Source of the DNA: Pseudarthrobacter sp. NIBRBAC000502770 | GTDB taxonomy: Bacteria > Actinomycetota > Actinomycetes > Actinomycetales > Micrococcaceae | DNA length: 64,000 bases | Reading direction: 5' to 3' | Assembly: GCF_006517815.1 (NCBI RefSeq) | Contig: NZ_CP041198.1 | Coordinates: 4,339,797 to 4,403,796, forward strand | Shown here: positions 27,578 to 38,850 of the stretch, in pieces | Layout of the letters: each line of letters opens with the position of its first letter | How positions within the stretch are numbered: position 1 is the first letter of the stretch | Program-made: the position numbers and the translations under genes | Notes under the pieces: model-generated | Told to the model about the DNA's origin: nothing | Database searches by the model: none | What the model saw: only the letters and a program-made list of their open reading frames with translations

Positions 27578-28042
27578 TCACTGGGAGGTGGCGGCGATCA
27601 GCCCCATCATGGAGGCATGCAGTTCGGTGACCTGGTCACGGGTCAACCCCAGCCGTTCCATCATGGTTCCCGGTACCTGGAGCGCCCGTTCCCGCAGGGC
27701 AGTGCCTTTGGGAGTCAGCTCCACGGCCAGGGCGCGCTCGTTGCCGTCCACACGGCGCCGAGTGATCAGTTCCGCCGCTTCGAGCCGGCGCAGGAGCGGA
27801 GAGATGGTGGCCGGCTCCTGGGCCAGGGCTGTACTGATGTTCCGGAGGGTGCGCGGGCTGTCCTCCCAAAGGCAGAGCATCACCAGGTACTGCGGATGCG
27901 TGAGGTTGAGCTTCTCGAGTACGGGTTTATAGGCGCCCACCACGCTGCGGGCGGCCACCGTCAGCGCAAAGCAGAGCTGATGTTCAAGCAGCAGGTCTTC
28001 GTCGTGTGCCGGGTCTGTTGCTTGTGAGTCCGTTGCAGTCAT
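27578..28042 (-). CDS. MarR-family regulator, OhrR-like
   Basis: 154 residues. LLLEHQLCFALTVAARSVVGAYKPVLEKL followed by THPQYLVMLCLWED closely follows the OhrR pattern, including the reactive cysteine in the LCFAL segment (about residue 22) that senses organic peroxides. A winged helix follows (ISPLLRRLEAAELITRRR). GGAGG precedes the ATG at 28042. No ohr gene lies beside it. A palindrome just upstream is a likely operator and would also cover the divergent small gene. Confidence 0.85.
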   Translation of the reverse strand: MTATDSQATDPAHDEDLLLEHQLCFALTVAARSVVGAYKPVLEKLNLTHPQYLVMLCLWEDSPRTLRNISTALAQEPATISPLLRRLEAAELITRRRVDGNERALAVELTPKGTALRERALQVPGTMMERLGLTRDQVTELHASMMGLIAATSQ

Positions 28043-28056
28043 TGGGCCTCCGATTG

Positions 28057-28082
28057 TTAGTGCACTAATCATTAGTGTACAT
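28057..28082. promoter_or_regulatory. likely MarR/OhrR operator
   Basis: Perfect 12-base palindrome TTAGTGCACTAA followed three bases later by the partial copy TTAGTGTAC, 15 bases upstream of the MarR start and about 50 before the divergent gene. Confidence 0.65.
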
Positions 28083-28118
28083 TTGTTATAGCCGGTATTG
28101 AGTGGAAGGAACCTCTTC

Positions 28119-28361
28119 ATGGGCAAGGACAGGTCCGCGGACAAGGGCAACGCCTCCCAGCGCTTCATGCGCGCCACCGGTAAGCTGCGGGCCGTTTTCG
28201 GGCCTGCCAACCGAAGCGCCCTGGCACATGACATGACTGAAGAGAACCGCCGCCTGCTGGCCCAGCGCCAGGCGGAAACCCAGCAGTGGGAGACCGTCAC
28301 CAGGCCGGACGGCAGCACCTACGTGGTGCCGAAGAACCCCGAGGACCGCTCCCTCCGGTAG
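28119..28361 (+). CDS. small hypothetical protein, paralogue A
   Basis: 80 residues starting at ATG 28119, with GGAAGGA eight bases upstream. It contains MRATGKLRAVFGPANR (about residues 16-31) and a C-terminal WETVTRPDGSTYVVPK. The next gene repeats the first motif as ERLRFVFGPATR and ends in a related strand pattern (FVVETDSTGHHYAV), so the pair are probably paralogues. No family is recognised. It is divergent from the MarR gene across the palindromic operator. Confidence 0.65.
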   Translation: MGKDRSADKGNASQRFMRATGKLRAVFGPANRSALAHDMTEENRRLLAQRQAETQQWETVTRPDGSTYVVPKNPEDRSLR

Positions 28362-28480
28362 CAATTCCGCCACCCCTGGGCCGGAGCCTTTTTGCTGTCC
28401 CGGGCATAAAATTAGGGCACTGGCTCCTGACGGAGCCAGGCGGCACTTTCGCCCGATATCCGGGAAGGGGGTGGAAAACA

Positions 28481-28696
28481 GTGGCACATGTCCTCACCAG
28501 TTTCATGGGCCTGACCGAGCGGCTCCGCTTTGTCTTTGGTCCCGCCACCCGACTGGACGCCGATGCGCCCGTGGTGCACAAACACGACGAATTTGAACAG
28601 GCTTCCGAAGAGGACCTTTCTCACTTCGTGGTGGAGACCGATTCAACCGGCCACCATTACGCGGTGCGCCGCGAAGATCTGGAACGCGAAACCTGA
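28481..28696 (+). CDS. small hypothetical protein, paralogue B
   Basis: 71 residues from GTG 28481, with GGAAGGGGG about nine bases upstream. ERLRFVFGPATR aligns with KLRAVFGPANR in the preceding gene, and both carry a short C-terminal strand resembling a tiny YxV peptide-binding or dimer strand. It is acidic (FEQASEEDLSHF). No function is known. It lies 119 bases after paralogue A and ends before a strong terminator. Confidence 0.6.
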   Translation: MAHVLTSFMGLTERLRFVFGPATRLDADAPVVHKHDEFEQASEEDLSHFVVETDSTGHHYAVRREDLERET

Positions 28697-28721
28697 TCCT
28701 TCCCGGATGCTTCCAAGCACG

Positions 28722-28773
28722 GAAAAGCCGGGCCGCCCTTCTCCCTTCAAGGGGAGGGGCGGCCCGGCTTTTC
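28722..28773. terminator. bidirectional terminator before lysC
   Basis: A perfect 17-bp stem (GAAAAGCCGGGCCGCCC and its complement) gives A- and T-runs on both strands, suited to the convergent paralogue B and lysC genes. Confidence 0.88.
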
Positions 28774-28781
28774 GTTGGCGC

Positions 28782-30140
28782 CTACCGGCCGGTGCCGCCG
28801 TAGACCGTCGCTTCGCTTTCGGTGTCGAGCCCGAACGCCTTGTGGATTACGCGAACTGCTTCGTCCAGCAGATCGGCGTGCGTCACCACTGAGATACGGA
28901 TCTCCGAGGTGGAGATCATGTTGATGTTGATGCCCGCGTCTGACAAGGCCTTGAAGAACGTGGCGGAGACGCCGGGGTGGGACCGCATGCCGGCGCCGAT
29001 CAGCGACAGCTTGCCGATCTTCTCGTTGTATTCGATGGCCTCGAACCCAATCTGGTCCTGCGCAGCCTTCAGGGCGGCCAGGGCTTCGGCGCCTTCCACG
29101 ATGGGCAGCGTGAAGGAAATGTCGGTCTTGCCCGTGCCGTGCGTGGACACGTTCTGGACGATCATGTCGATGTTCGAGTGGGCGTCGGCGATCACCTGGA
29201 AGATCGCGGCGGCCTTGCCGGGGATGTCGGGGACGCCGACCACGGTGACCTTCGCTTCGGAACGGTCATGCGCAACGCCGGAGATGATTGGCTGCTCCAA
29301 GGCAACTCCCTCTTGAGTGGTGATCTTGTCGTCGGCGCTGGGGATGACCCAGGTGCCTTCATGCTGGCTGAATGAGGAACGGACGTGGAGCGGGACGCCG
29401 AACCGGCGGGCGTATTCCACGCAGCGCAGGTGGAGGATCTTGGCGCCGGACGCCGCGAGTTCCAGCATCTCTTCGCTGGAGATCGTGTCGATCTTCTGGG
29501 CTGACGGGACAACGCGCGGATCGGCGGTAAAAATACCGTCCACATCTGTATAGATCTCGCAGACGTCCGCTTCGAGGGCTGCCGCCAGCGCCACGGCCGT
29601 GGTGTCCGAACCACCGCGGCCTAGCGTCGTGATCTCGTTGGTTGTCCGGGACATGCCCTGGAAACCTGCCACGATGGCGATGTGGCCTTTGTCCAGGGCG
29701 GTGCGGATGCGGTGGGGGTCGACGTCGATGATCCGGGCCTTGCCGTGGATGCCGTCGGTAATCATGCCTGCCTGCGACCCGGTGAAGGACTGGGCGGACG
29801 CGCCGAGCTTATTGATGGCCATGGCCAGGAGCGCCATGGAAATCCGCTCACCGGCAGAAAGGAGCATGTCCATTTCGCGGGCGGGGGCGGAATCGGTCAC
29901 CTGTGCGGCGAGGTCCAGGAGTTCGTCCGTGGTGTCACCCATCGCAGAGACAACCACCACCACCTCGTTGCCGGCAGCCTGTGCATCCACCACCCGCTTC
30001 GCGACGCGCTTGACGCCGTCAGCATCAGCAACGGAGGAGCCACCGAACTTCTGCACAATGAGTTGTTTGGTCACCGCGCCGGAGGCGGTGGCTGCCAGCG
30101 GCTGTGTTGCGTGGTGCACTTCGGTGGTGGGCGTACTCAT
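28782..30140 (-). CDS. lysC: aspartate kinase
   Basis: 452 residues. The kinase domain opens with [13 protein letters not shown] and includes SGGA-like [16 protein letters not shown]. Two ACT domains follow (about residues 290-440) with [14 protein letters not shown] and [12 protein letters not shown]. It phosphorylates aspartate at the head of lysine, threonine and methionine synthesis and is normally feedback-controlled by lysine/threonine. GAAGG lies seven bases before the ATG at 30140. The first 22 residues exceed the usual start, so GTG 30074 is an alternative. The usual partner asd is not adjacent. Confidence 0.93.
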   Translation of the reverse strand: MSTPTTEVHHATQPLAATASGAVTKQLIVQKFGGSSVADADGVKRVAKRVVDAQAAGNEVVVVVSAMGDTTDELLDLAAQVTDSAPAREMDMLLSAGERISMALLAMAINKLGASAQSFTGSQAGMITDGIHGKARIIDVDPHRIRTALDKGHIAIVAGFQGMSRTTNEITTLGRGGSDTTAVALAAALEADVCEIYTDVDGIFTADPRVVPSAQKIDTISSEEMLELAASGAKILHLRCVEYARRFGVPLHVRSSFSQHEGTWVIPSADDKITTQEGVALEQPIISGVAHDRSEAKVTVVGVPDIPGKAAAIFQVIADAHSNIDMIVQNVSTHGTGKTDISFTLPIVEGAEALAALKAAQDQIGFEAIEYNEKIGKLSLIGAGMRSHPGVSATFFKALSDAGININMISTSEIRISVVTHADLLDEAVRVIHKAFGLDTESEATVYGGTGR

Positions 30141-30355
30141 GCGCGTACCTTCATCGGATCAATTGGAGTTCTGGAGGCCAGGCAGCCTGACGCTTGACGG
30201 CGCGGCAATCCTTGGGACAGTTTATCGCCGCGCCCGGAGGGACGTTGAATTGTGACCACATTCCGGCCACGGACCACCGGGGCCGCAGCCTTCGCCGGCA
30301 GGGGCGGCAGGTCCGGCCAGGGGGGAGGTCCGACGGCGGGTGGCCGCCGCGTGCC

Positions 30356-30955
30356 TTAGCCCAGGGCGTTCCGGCGGCCCTCGAAGGCGCGGCCAAGGGT
30401 GACCTCGTCGGCGTACTCCAAATCACCACCAACGGGAAGGCCGGACGCCAGGCGGGTGACTGCGATACCGATCGTCTTGAGCATGCGGGCCAGGTAGGTG
30501 GCCGTTGCCTCACCCTCCAGGTTGGGGTCGGTGGCGATGATGACTTCCTGGATTTCGCCGTCGTTCAGCCGGGTGAGCAGTTCACGGATCCGCAATTGTT
30601 CCGGCCCCACACCGGCGATGGGATTGATGGCGCCGCCCAGCACGTGGTACCGGCCGCGGAACGAACGGGTGCGCTCCACGGCCAGGACATCCTTTGACTC
30701 CTCCACGACGCAGATGACCGCGGGGTCGCGGCGTGGATCGCGGCAGATGTTGCACAACTCCTGTTCCGTGACGTTGCCGCAGACGGTGCAGAACTTCACC
30801 CGTTCCTTGACGGTGGTGATCGCCTCGACCAGCCGCTTCATGTCCTGGGGATCGGCTTCAAGGATGTGGAAAGCCAGCCGCTGCGCGGACTTGGGGCCCA
30901 CGCCCGGAAGGCGTCCGAGCTCATCGATCAGCTCCTGGACGGCACCTTCGTACAC
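30356..30955 (-). CDS. recR: recombination protein RecR
   Basis: 199 residues. The helix-hairpin-helix [17 protein letters not shown], a four-cysteine zinc finger ([16 protein letters not shown]) and a Toprim domain ([12 protein letters not shown]) appear in order. RecR acts with RecF and RecO to load RecA on gapped DNA. It sits 75 bases downstream of dnaX on the same strand, the usual bacterial order. The 215 bases to lysC hold no gene or hairpin that I can see. Confidence 0.97.
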   Translation of the reverse strand: MYEGAVQELIDELGRLPGVGPKSAQRLAFHILEADPQDMKRLVEAITTVKERVKFCTVCGNVTEQELCNICRDPRRDPAVICVVEESKDVLAVERTRSFRGRYHVLGGAINPIAGVGPEQLRIRELLTRLNDGEIQEVIIATDPNLEGEATATYLARMLKTIGIAVTRLASGLPVGGDLEYADEVTLGRAFEGRRNALG

Positions 30956-31030
30956 TTTTTCCTCTTTAGCTTCGTGTGGATAGCGGATGGATCAGTCAGT
31001 TGGCCATGCGGGGCCGGCACTCCTCAGCCG

Positions 31031-34390
<3,360 letters not shown>

Positions 34391-34449
34391 GAAGAAAACC
34401 CTACCAATCCGGGCTGACATCATGCCGCCCTGTGGGGGAATAGTAAAGA

Positions 34450-34533
34450 CCCCCCATGCACCCGCCAGAGCCCGTCTACCCTTGCTACCTTCCGGTCCTG
34501 GGGGAGTTCAACAGGATGACGCCACATGAGGGG
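34450..34533 (-). ncRNA. ffs: small signal recognition particle RNA (4.5S)
   Basis: On the minus strand the SRP tetraloop region CAGGACCGGAAGGTAGCA is present. The outer ends CCCCTCATGT and GCATGGGGGG pair over ten bases, defining the boundaries. A -10-like TAAAGT (34543-34548) lies about eight bases before the inferred 5' end. It encodes the RNA that, with Ffh, targets nascent membrane proteins. Its place upstream of dnaX is common in actinobacteria. Confidence 0.9.
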
Positions 34534-34936
34534 CCGTCAGATACTTTACCCGAACATGGAGCACGACTCGAATCGGCGCCCGCCACTGCCTTCCGACCCC
34601 CGCACGGCCGGTGCGGGGCCGGTGCGGGACCGGAAGGAAACAGGCATGTATCTCCATTGCGCATCTCTGCCCCACCCGCGATCATGTGTATGTACACCGA
34701 TTGGGGCAATCTCAAGGTTGTGAGCTGCGTGGCCTGGCGTAACGGAACGGACCCGGCAGCTCAACGGTGCACAGGGAATGGGCGCATTGGGGGCGTCCAT
34801 TTCCAGGCGAAAAGGCAACCCGGCACCCGTTCAGCGGGGAGGCGGGCGGCGGCCCAAAACCCGCGCCGGAGGAGCCAATTGGGCGATGCGGAAAACTTCA
34901 GGTAATCTAGTACCTGCTTTTGATTCAGAAGCAGTT
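34534..34936. other. intergenic region between ffs and tRNA-Ser
   Basis: About 400 bases. Apart from the candidate ffs -10 (TAAAGT, 34543-34548, minus strand) and the unseen tRNA promoter, I find no gene. Open frames here have no ribosome-binding sites and low-quality protein composition. Confidence 0.5.
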
Positions 34937-35024
34937 GGAGAATTCGCCTAGCGGCCTATGGCGCACGCCTGGAACGCGTGTTGGGTTAACGCCCTCGGGG
35001 GTTCAAATCCCCCATTCTCCGCCA
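34937..35024 (+). tRNA. tRNA-Ser(GGA)
   Basis: An 88-base class II tRNA. The acceptor stem GGAGAAT/ATTCTCC is perfect, the anticodon stem CACGC/GCGTG encloses CTGGAAC (anticodon GGA), a long variable arm follows, the T arm is GGGGG-TTCAAAT-CCCCC, and CCA is encoded. It is the likely attachment site of the prophage that begins just after it. Confidence 0.96.
34990..35024. other. probable attL core in tRNA-Ser 3' end
   Basis: The integrase gene and phage-type genes start within 1.1 kb, and tyrosine integrases commonly use the 3' half of a tRNA so that it is restored after insertion. The matching attR is beyond the window, so the core limits are a guess. Confidence 0.5.
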
Positions 35025-35025
35025 G

Positions 35026-35066
35026 AAAGGCCCCTACATCACGCCGATGTAGGGGCCTTTTTCTTT
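35026..35066 (+). terminator. terminator after tRNA-Ser
   Basis: A perfect 15-bp stem (AAAGGCCCCTACATC/GATGTAGGGGCCTTT) followed by TTCTTT, two bases past CCA. If attL is in the tRNA, this terminator belongs to the phage. Confidence 0.9.
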
Positions 35067-35112
35067 GCGTGTTGACGAGAATCCTGTTTTTGTTGACAAG
35101 GAACTACCTTAA

Positions 35113-35126
35113 TTGCGCGTGCGCAA
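35113..35126. promoter_or_regulatory. inverted repeat upstream of first phage gene
   Basis: TTGCGC-GT-GCGCAA, 15 bases before the ATG at 35141 and 14 bases after a TTGACA hexamer (35093-35098). Possibly an operator for the plus-strand leftmost operon. Confidence 0.45.
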
Positions 35127-35140
35127 GTTAGACTTGCGGT

Positions 35141-35341
35141 ATGACAATTAACTCAGGCACCCAAAAAGCGGGGCCGCAGCGCCACATCGCGGTGGCCTTC
35201 GAGCGCGGAACGTACGGCCACGACGGCAGCCAGAATGGCTTCGCTGCGCGCTGCGAAACCTGCGGCGCCGTCACCTTCGGCGGCTTCCGCACCAAGACCG
35301 ACGCCAAGGCTGCGCTGGAGCACAAGGCGGTGGGCTCGTGA
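35141..35341 (+). CDS. small phage hypothetical protein
   Basis: 66 residues with one CETC pair near residue 38 (RCETCGAVTFGGFRTK), which may be half of a zinc ribbon. No function is recognised. It is the first gene of a coupled run of four ending in the integrase (stop/start overlap GTGA with the next). Confidence 0.65.
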   Translation: MTINSGTQKAGPQRHIAVAFERGTYGHDGSQNGFAARCETCGAVTFGGFRTKTDAKAALEHKAVGS

Positions 35342-35577
35342 GCTGGACGAGTGAGAACTACCCGAAGGTGCGCGAGCACCTTGCCGACGGCGCCCGCCAA
35401 GTCTTCGACCGGATGGCCAACGAGGGCCTGCGCATAGGGGAGGCGGCGAACGGGTGGCCCACCGACTGGCTCCTGCGCTGCTGGCACCACGCCTGCCAGG
35501 AAGCAGGGACAACGGCGCCGTCCTGCCACACGCTCCGGCTCGACCACAACATCGCGCTGCTGGGAGGTGGACAGTGA
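35338..35577 (+). CDS. small phage hypothetical protein
   Basis: 79 residues, starting at GTG within the previous stop. HLADGARQVFDRMANEG suggests a helical N-terminus, and two His/Cys sets (RCWHHACQEAG, SCHTLRLDH) could bind a metal. No family is recognised. The next gene starts at GTG 35574, overlapping this stop. Confidence 0.65.
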   Translation: MSWTSENYPKVREHLADGARQVFDRMANEGLRIGEAANGWPTDWLLRCWHHACQEAGTTAPSCHTLRLDHNIALLGGGQ

Positions 35578-36053
35578 ACGTGTACGCGAGCGAGACGACG
35601 GTCGATAGCAGCAGGTCCCGCGCCGAGATCGAGCGCACGCTGTCACGCTACGGCGCAACAGCGTTTTCTTACGGCTGGGAGGCCGGTCGTGCCGCCATCG
35701 CTTTCGTCGCGGACGGGCGACAGATTCGGTTTGTACTTCCGCTGCCGGATAAGAACCTGCGCGAGTTCACCCACACGCCGTCTACCAAGAGGCCGCGCAC
35801 GCCGCAGCAGGTCGAGGCTGAATACGAGAAGGCGGTTCGGCAGCGATGGCGCGCCCTGGCCCTCGTGGTCAAAGCCAAGTTGGAAGCTGTCAACGCCGGC
35901 ATCGTGACCTTCGAGCAGGAGTTCTACGCCCATACCGTTCTGCCCAATGGACGGACTGTGTACGAGCACACCCATGAGGTAGTGGAGAACGCCTACCTCA
36001 CGGGCAGCGTCGCGCCACTGCTTGCCATCACCGCGGAGGTCGGCCGTGGCTAG
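35574..36053 (+). CDS. phage hypothetical protein
   Basis: 159 residues from GTG 35574, with GGGAGG six bases upstream. YGATAFSYGWEAGRAAIAFVADGRQIRFVLPLP forms a beta-rich N-terminus, followed by a charged linker and a helical RQRWRALALVVKAKLEAV region. Similar short proteins are frequent in actinophages, where they lie near replication or integration genes; no role is established. It overlaps the integrase start by eight bases. Confidence 0.7.
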   Translation: MNVYASETTVDSSRSRAEIERTLSRYGATAFSYGWEAGRAAIAFVADGRQIRFVLPLPDKNLREFTHTPSTKRPRTPQQVEAEYEKAVRQRWRALALVVKAKLEAVNAGIVTFEQEFYAHTVLPNGRTVYEHTHEVVENAYLTGSVAPLLAITAEVGRG

Positions 36054-37179
36054 CATTCGAGAACGTGCGAAGGCGGACGGCAGCGTTGCGTACGCGGTGC
36101 TGTGGCGCGACTCCGACACCGGGAAGCAGACCAGCTACAACCTGCAAAGCAAAACGGAAGCCGAGCGCTTCAAGCGCCTGGTCGAGGCCAACGGCAACTC
36201 GCTCAACGCCGTCGAGCGGATCCTTGAAAAGGTCGTCGTCGGCGGGCCGACGGTGGCCGAGAACATGACCCGGCATGTCGAGATGCTCACGCGCGCCGGG
36301 GAAGACCAGATCAAGCGGTACACCAACGCCATCAAGAACTACTTCGGCGGCCGGCTGGGCAAGCTGCCCGTCGCGGCCGTCGAGCATGAAGACGTGGTGC
36401 TGTGGGTAAAGGAGATGCAAGCCACCAAGTACAAGGGCAAGCCACTGTCCGCGAAAACCATCGCGAATCACCATGGCCTGCTGTCCGCGTCGATGGAGAC
36501 GGCCGTCCGGCTGCGGCTCCGAGGCGACAATCCTTGCAGGGGCGTCCAGCTGCCCCGCGACGACTCCATCAAAGAGAAGATGCACTTCATGACGGCCGCC
36601 GAATCGCTCGCCGTCGTCATGGCGCACCCTCCCCGGTACCGGCCGCTCATGGCGTTCCTCCGCGGCACCGGCGCCCGCTTCGGCGAGGCCACCGCGCTGC
36701 TCGGCCGGGACTTCCAGCTGGACGTCCCACAGCCAACCGTGCGGATCGAGAAAGCCTGGAAGCGCGACAAGAACGACCGGTTCTACGTCGGCCCGCCCAA
36801 GACCAAGAAATCCCGCCGAACCGTCAGTCTGTCGCCGTCGCTCGTCGCCGCCGTCCGGCCATGGGTGGAAGCCGCGGGCCCGGAAGGGTTGGTGTTCACC
36901 ACGACCTACGGTGGCCCCATCCGGCACTCCACCTTCTATGAGTTCTGGGAAGATGCCCTGACGTCGCTCGGCTACGGCAAATCAGGGGAGCGGCCCAGGA
37001 TCCACGACATGCGGCACACTCACGCGTCGCTGATGCTCGGCGCCGGCATGAGCCCCTTCGAACTCTCCCGACGCCTGGGCCACGAGTCTATCCAGACAAC
37101 CGTGGACCGGTACTCCCACCTCGTCCCCGACGCGCAGTTCCGCGCCGCCGAGATGGCCGAGCGCGCACTGGAGGCGTAA
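36046..37179 (+). CDS. int: tyrosine recombinase (phage integrase)
   Basis: 377 residues. An N-terminal arm-binding region, a SAM-like core-binding domain (about 65-165) and the catalytic domain are in order. Catalytic residues are visible as GTGARFGE (Arg), the KTKKSRR segment (Lys), HDMRHTHAS (His-x-x-Arg), GHESIQTT (His) and DRYSH (Tyr). It should integrate and excise the phage at tRNA-Ser with host help. The GTG at 36046 has GCGGAGG upstream and overlaps the previous gene by eight bases. Confidence 0.95.
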   Translation: MASIRERAKADGSVAYAVLWRDSDTGKQTSYNLQSKTEAERFKRLVEANGNSLNAVERILEKVVVGGPTVAENMTRHVEMLTRAGEDQIKRYTNAIKNYFGGRLGKLPVAAVEHEDVVLWVKEMQATKYKGKPLSAKTIANHHGLLSASMETAVRLRLRGDNPCRGVQLPRDDSIKEKMHFMTAAESLAVVMAHPPRYRPLMAFLRGTGARFGEATALLGRDFQLDVPQPTVRIEKAWKRDKNDRFYVGPPKTKKSRRTVSLSPSLVAAVRPWVEAAGPEGLVFTTTYGGPIRHSTFYEFWEDALTSLGYGKSGERPRIHDMRHTHASLMLGAGMSPFELSRRLGHESIQTTVDRYSHLVPDAQFRAAEMAERALEA

Positions 37180-37202
37180 CGGTCCGGGTGAAATGAGCGA
37201 CA

Positions 37203-37216
37203 CTAGTGTTCACTAA
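37203..37216. promoter_or_regulatory. possible operator before the ImmA operon
   Basis: CTAGTG-TT-CACTAA inverted repeat 21 bases before the micro-ORF start. A phage repressor site is plausible but unproven. Confidence 0.35.
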
Positions 37217-37236
37217 CTAGGCCGGGGAGGTTTCCC

Positions 37237-37314
37237 ATGCGTAATATTGTGCCGACGGAGCTGTGGAAAATATCTTCGATTCTGTGGAAAAAGTTGTGGA
37301 CGGGGGTGCTGTAG
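37237..37314 (+). CDS. 25-residue micro-ORF upstream of immA
   Basis: ATG 37237 has GGGGAGG six bases upstream and the frame stops at 37312-37314, directly against the immA ATG. The peptide (MRNIVPTELWKISSILWKKL followed by WTGVL) is basic and carries repeated Leu-Trp-Lys elements, as in an amphipathic helix. It may be a leader peptide that couples translation to immA, or a small effector. No homologue is claimed. Confidence 0.5.
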   Translation: MRNIVPTELWKISSILWKKLWTGVL

Positions 37315-37791
37315 ATGCTGGTCAAAGATGCCGCTAAGCAGGCCGCAATGAAGACTCTGGCCGAGCACTGGGACCTTGAGTTTCCGGTCGATCCGGTTGC
37401 CATAGCCCAGGCGAAGGGCCTTGAAGTCAGGTTCGCCGAGCTAAAGAACAAGATCTCCGGCGCGATCGTCGTTGAGATCGGGAAGACCCCACAGATCCTT
37501 GTGGAGGCCCGGGAGAACTACGGCCGACAGATGTTCACGGTTGCGCATGAGCTCGGGCATTATGCCGAGCGCGAAGATGCCGGCGACCACGAGTATTCGT
37601 TCGTGGAATCGCGGGGCCGCAAGTACGATCTGCACGAATTCTATGCTGATGAATTCGCCGGGAACCTCCTCATGCCTGAGGCTGAGTTCAAGGCCCAGTA
37701 CAAGCGACTGAAGTCCATCAACATGGTTGCAGCATTCTTCGCCGTGTCCCCTTCGGCGGTGGAGAAGAGGGCGGACCGGCTTGGCGTCTGA
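37315..37791 (+). CDS. ImmA/IrrE-family metallopeptidase
   Basis: 158 residues. The HELGH zinc motif (about residue 79) with a downstream EFYADEFAGNLLMP segment supplies the third ligand and is diagnostic. Family members cleave repressors to induce mobile elements or phages. No repressor gene lies directly upstream; instead a 25-codon ORF abuts it. The next gene starts inside its last codons. Confidence 0.9.
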   Translation: MLVKDAAKQAAMKTLAEHWDLEFPVDPVAIAQAKGLEVRFAELKNKISGAIVVEIGKTPQILVEARENYGRQMFTVAHELGHYAEREDAGDHEYSFVESRGRKYDLHEFYADEFAGNLLMPEAEFKAQYKRLKSINMVAAFFAVSPSAVEKRADRLGV

Positions 37792-38185
37792 AGTAGGAAC
37801 ATCTGATTTTGACAGCAAGACCGTCGAGAACCTACTGGACGACGTCGAACTCGAGGTTGATTCAGTGGACCTCGTTACGGGGCCTCCATCATCTGGCGGC
37901 CCTTCTTCCATTGAGGATTACGATCGCCAACTGCTCATGGCCGAGTTGGAGCGCCTCAACCAGCAGTCCAAACTTCGGTCCACGTTTTTTTGGGTGGCAT
38001 CTGGCCTGGCAAGCTTCGTGATTCTCGCGAGCACTGCTGGCGTCGGGCTCTACGTCATTCTGTCCGGAGCTGGTACGGACCCGGCGGTTCTCATTACGTG
38101 GATGACCGCAGTGGTCGTTGAGCTGCTAGGAATCCTCAAAATTATCGCCGTCTACCTCTACCCCAACGGCGGCAAAAAAGAGTAG
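37781..38185 (+). CDS. two-span membrane protein coupled to ImmA peptidase
   Basis: 134 residues, TTG start at 37781, overlapping the immA end by 11 bases with GAAGAGGG ten bases upstream. An acidic N-terminus of about 55 residues precedes a helix (YDRQLLMAELERLNQQSK) and two membrane spans (FFWVASGLASFVILASTAGV; AVVVELLGILKIIAVYLY). The layout of a soluble head, a short helix and a hairpin membrane domain recalls bacterial TRADD-N-associated membrane modules, but I cannot confirm it. Confidence 0.65.
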   Translation: MASEVGTSDFDSKTVENLLDDVELEVDSVDLVTGPPSSGGPSSIEDYDRQLLMAELERLNQQSKLRSTFFWVASGLASFVILASTAGVGLYVILSGAGTDPAVLITWMTAVVVELLGILKIIAVYLYPNGGKKE

Positions 38186-38238
38186 GCGCGGCAGGGCCCG
38201 TTCCCGTTTGTCAGTTCCCGCACGTAGGGTCTACGTTC

Positions 38239-38484
38239 GTGCTCACCGATAGACAGAAAGCCATGCTCGACCTCGCGGGCGAGACGTTCAAGTATGCCGG
38301 CTCGCTCGACTCGGCTGCCCGGGAACGCTTCGAACTCTCACCGACGCGCTACTGGCAGGAGGTCAGCGTCCTCCTGCGAACTCCGGAAGCCGCGGCGTAC
38401 CGGCCCGCGCTCGTCGCCAGGCTCAACAACAGGCGCCGGACGTACTCCCGGCCCATCCAGCGGATCCTGACCCGTCAGAACTGA
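38239..38484 (+). CDS. DUF3263 family protein
   Basis: 81 residues of the actinobacterial DUF3263 family (LTDRQKAMLDL, RFELSPTRYWQEVSVLL, NRRR). It has an HTH-like core and is common in actinobacterial chromosomes and phages. The start is GTG. It overlaps the convergent next gene by ten bases. Confidence 0.78.
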   Translation: MLTDRQKAMLDLAGETFKYAGSLDSAARERFELSPTRYWQEVSVLLRTPEAAAYRPALVARLNNRRRTYSRPIQRILTRQN

Positions 38485-38789
38485 ACGTAGCGGCCGCGCC
38501 ACTCGCCTTCGGCAGGACGCCGGACATCGGCGGCCGGCACCCAGCATGTCAGGTGCTGGAACACGTCGTCCGTCCAAGCGACGTTTACCCAGTCCTGGTT
38601 GTAGTGGGTCGCATAGCCGTGGACCTCGACGGTTCCGCCGCCGGCCAGCGGGACTTGCGCAATGATCTTGGGCTCTCCGCCGTAGACGAACCTGCGGACG
38701 CTCCCAGGTGCCAGCTCCGGCCGCGGATCCGCATGGTCGTACTCCGCGCCGTCCTGCACGAACTTGGTCTGGTCATCGAAGAGTCCCAC
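38475..38789 (-). CDS. phage hypothetical protein
   Basis: 104 residues from GTG 38789 (GLFDDQTKFVQDGAEYDH). The rest is a beta-rich sheet (FVYGGEPKIIAQVPLAGG, YATHYNQDWVNVAW). No family is recognised. Its 5' part and upstream region are duplicated at 40987-41096 as a remnant, which marks this gene as the parent of one repeat pair. It is convergent with the DUF3263 gene. Confidence 0.6.
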   Translation of the reverse strand: MGLFDDQTKFVQDGAEYDHADPRPELAPGSVRRFVYGGEPKIIAQVPLAGGGTVEVHGYATHYNQDWVNVAWTDDVFQHLTCWVPAADVRRPAEGEWRGRYVQF

Positions 38790-38839
38790 GCGTCCACTTA
38801 ACCACCGAAAGCGCCCCACCTCCGAAGAGACGGGGCACT
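38731..38839. repeat. direct repeat A flanking a moron unit
   Basis: About 110 bases, roughly 89% identical by eye to 40987-41096 in the same orientation. It covers the first 20 codons of the 38475-38789 gene and its upstream hairpin. Confidence 0.85.
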
Positions 38840-38850
38840 AGGGTGGAGCC

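Noticed and set aside
34456..34905. Open frame between dnaX and tRNA-Ser
   Set aside because: It overlaps the SRP RNA gene, has no ribosome-binding site, and its peptide shows no conserved pattern.
37203..37451. 82-codon minus-strand frame opposite the immA start
   Set aside because: It is antisense to the micro-ORF and immA and lacks a plausible start region.
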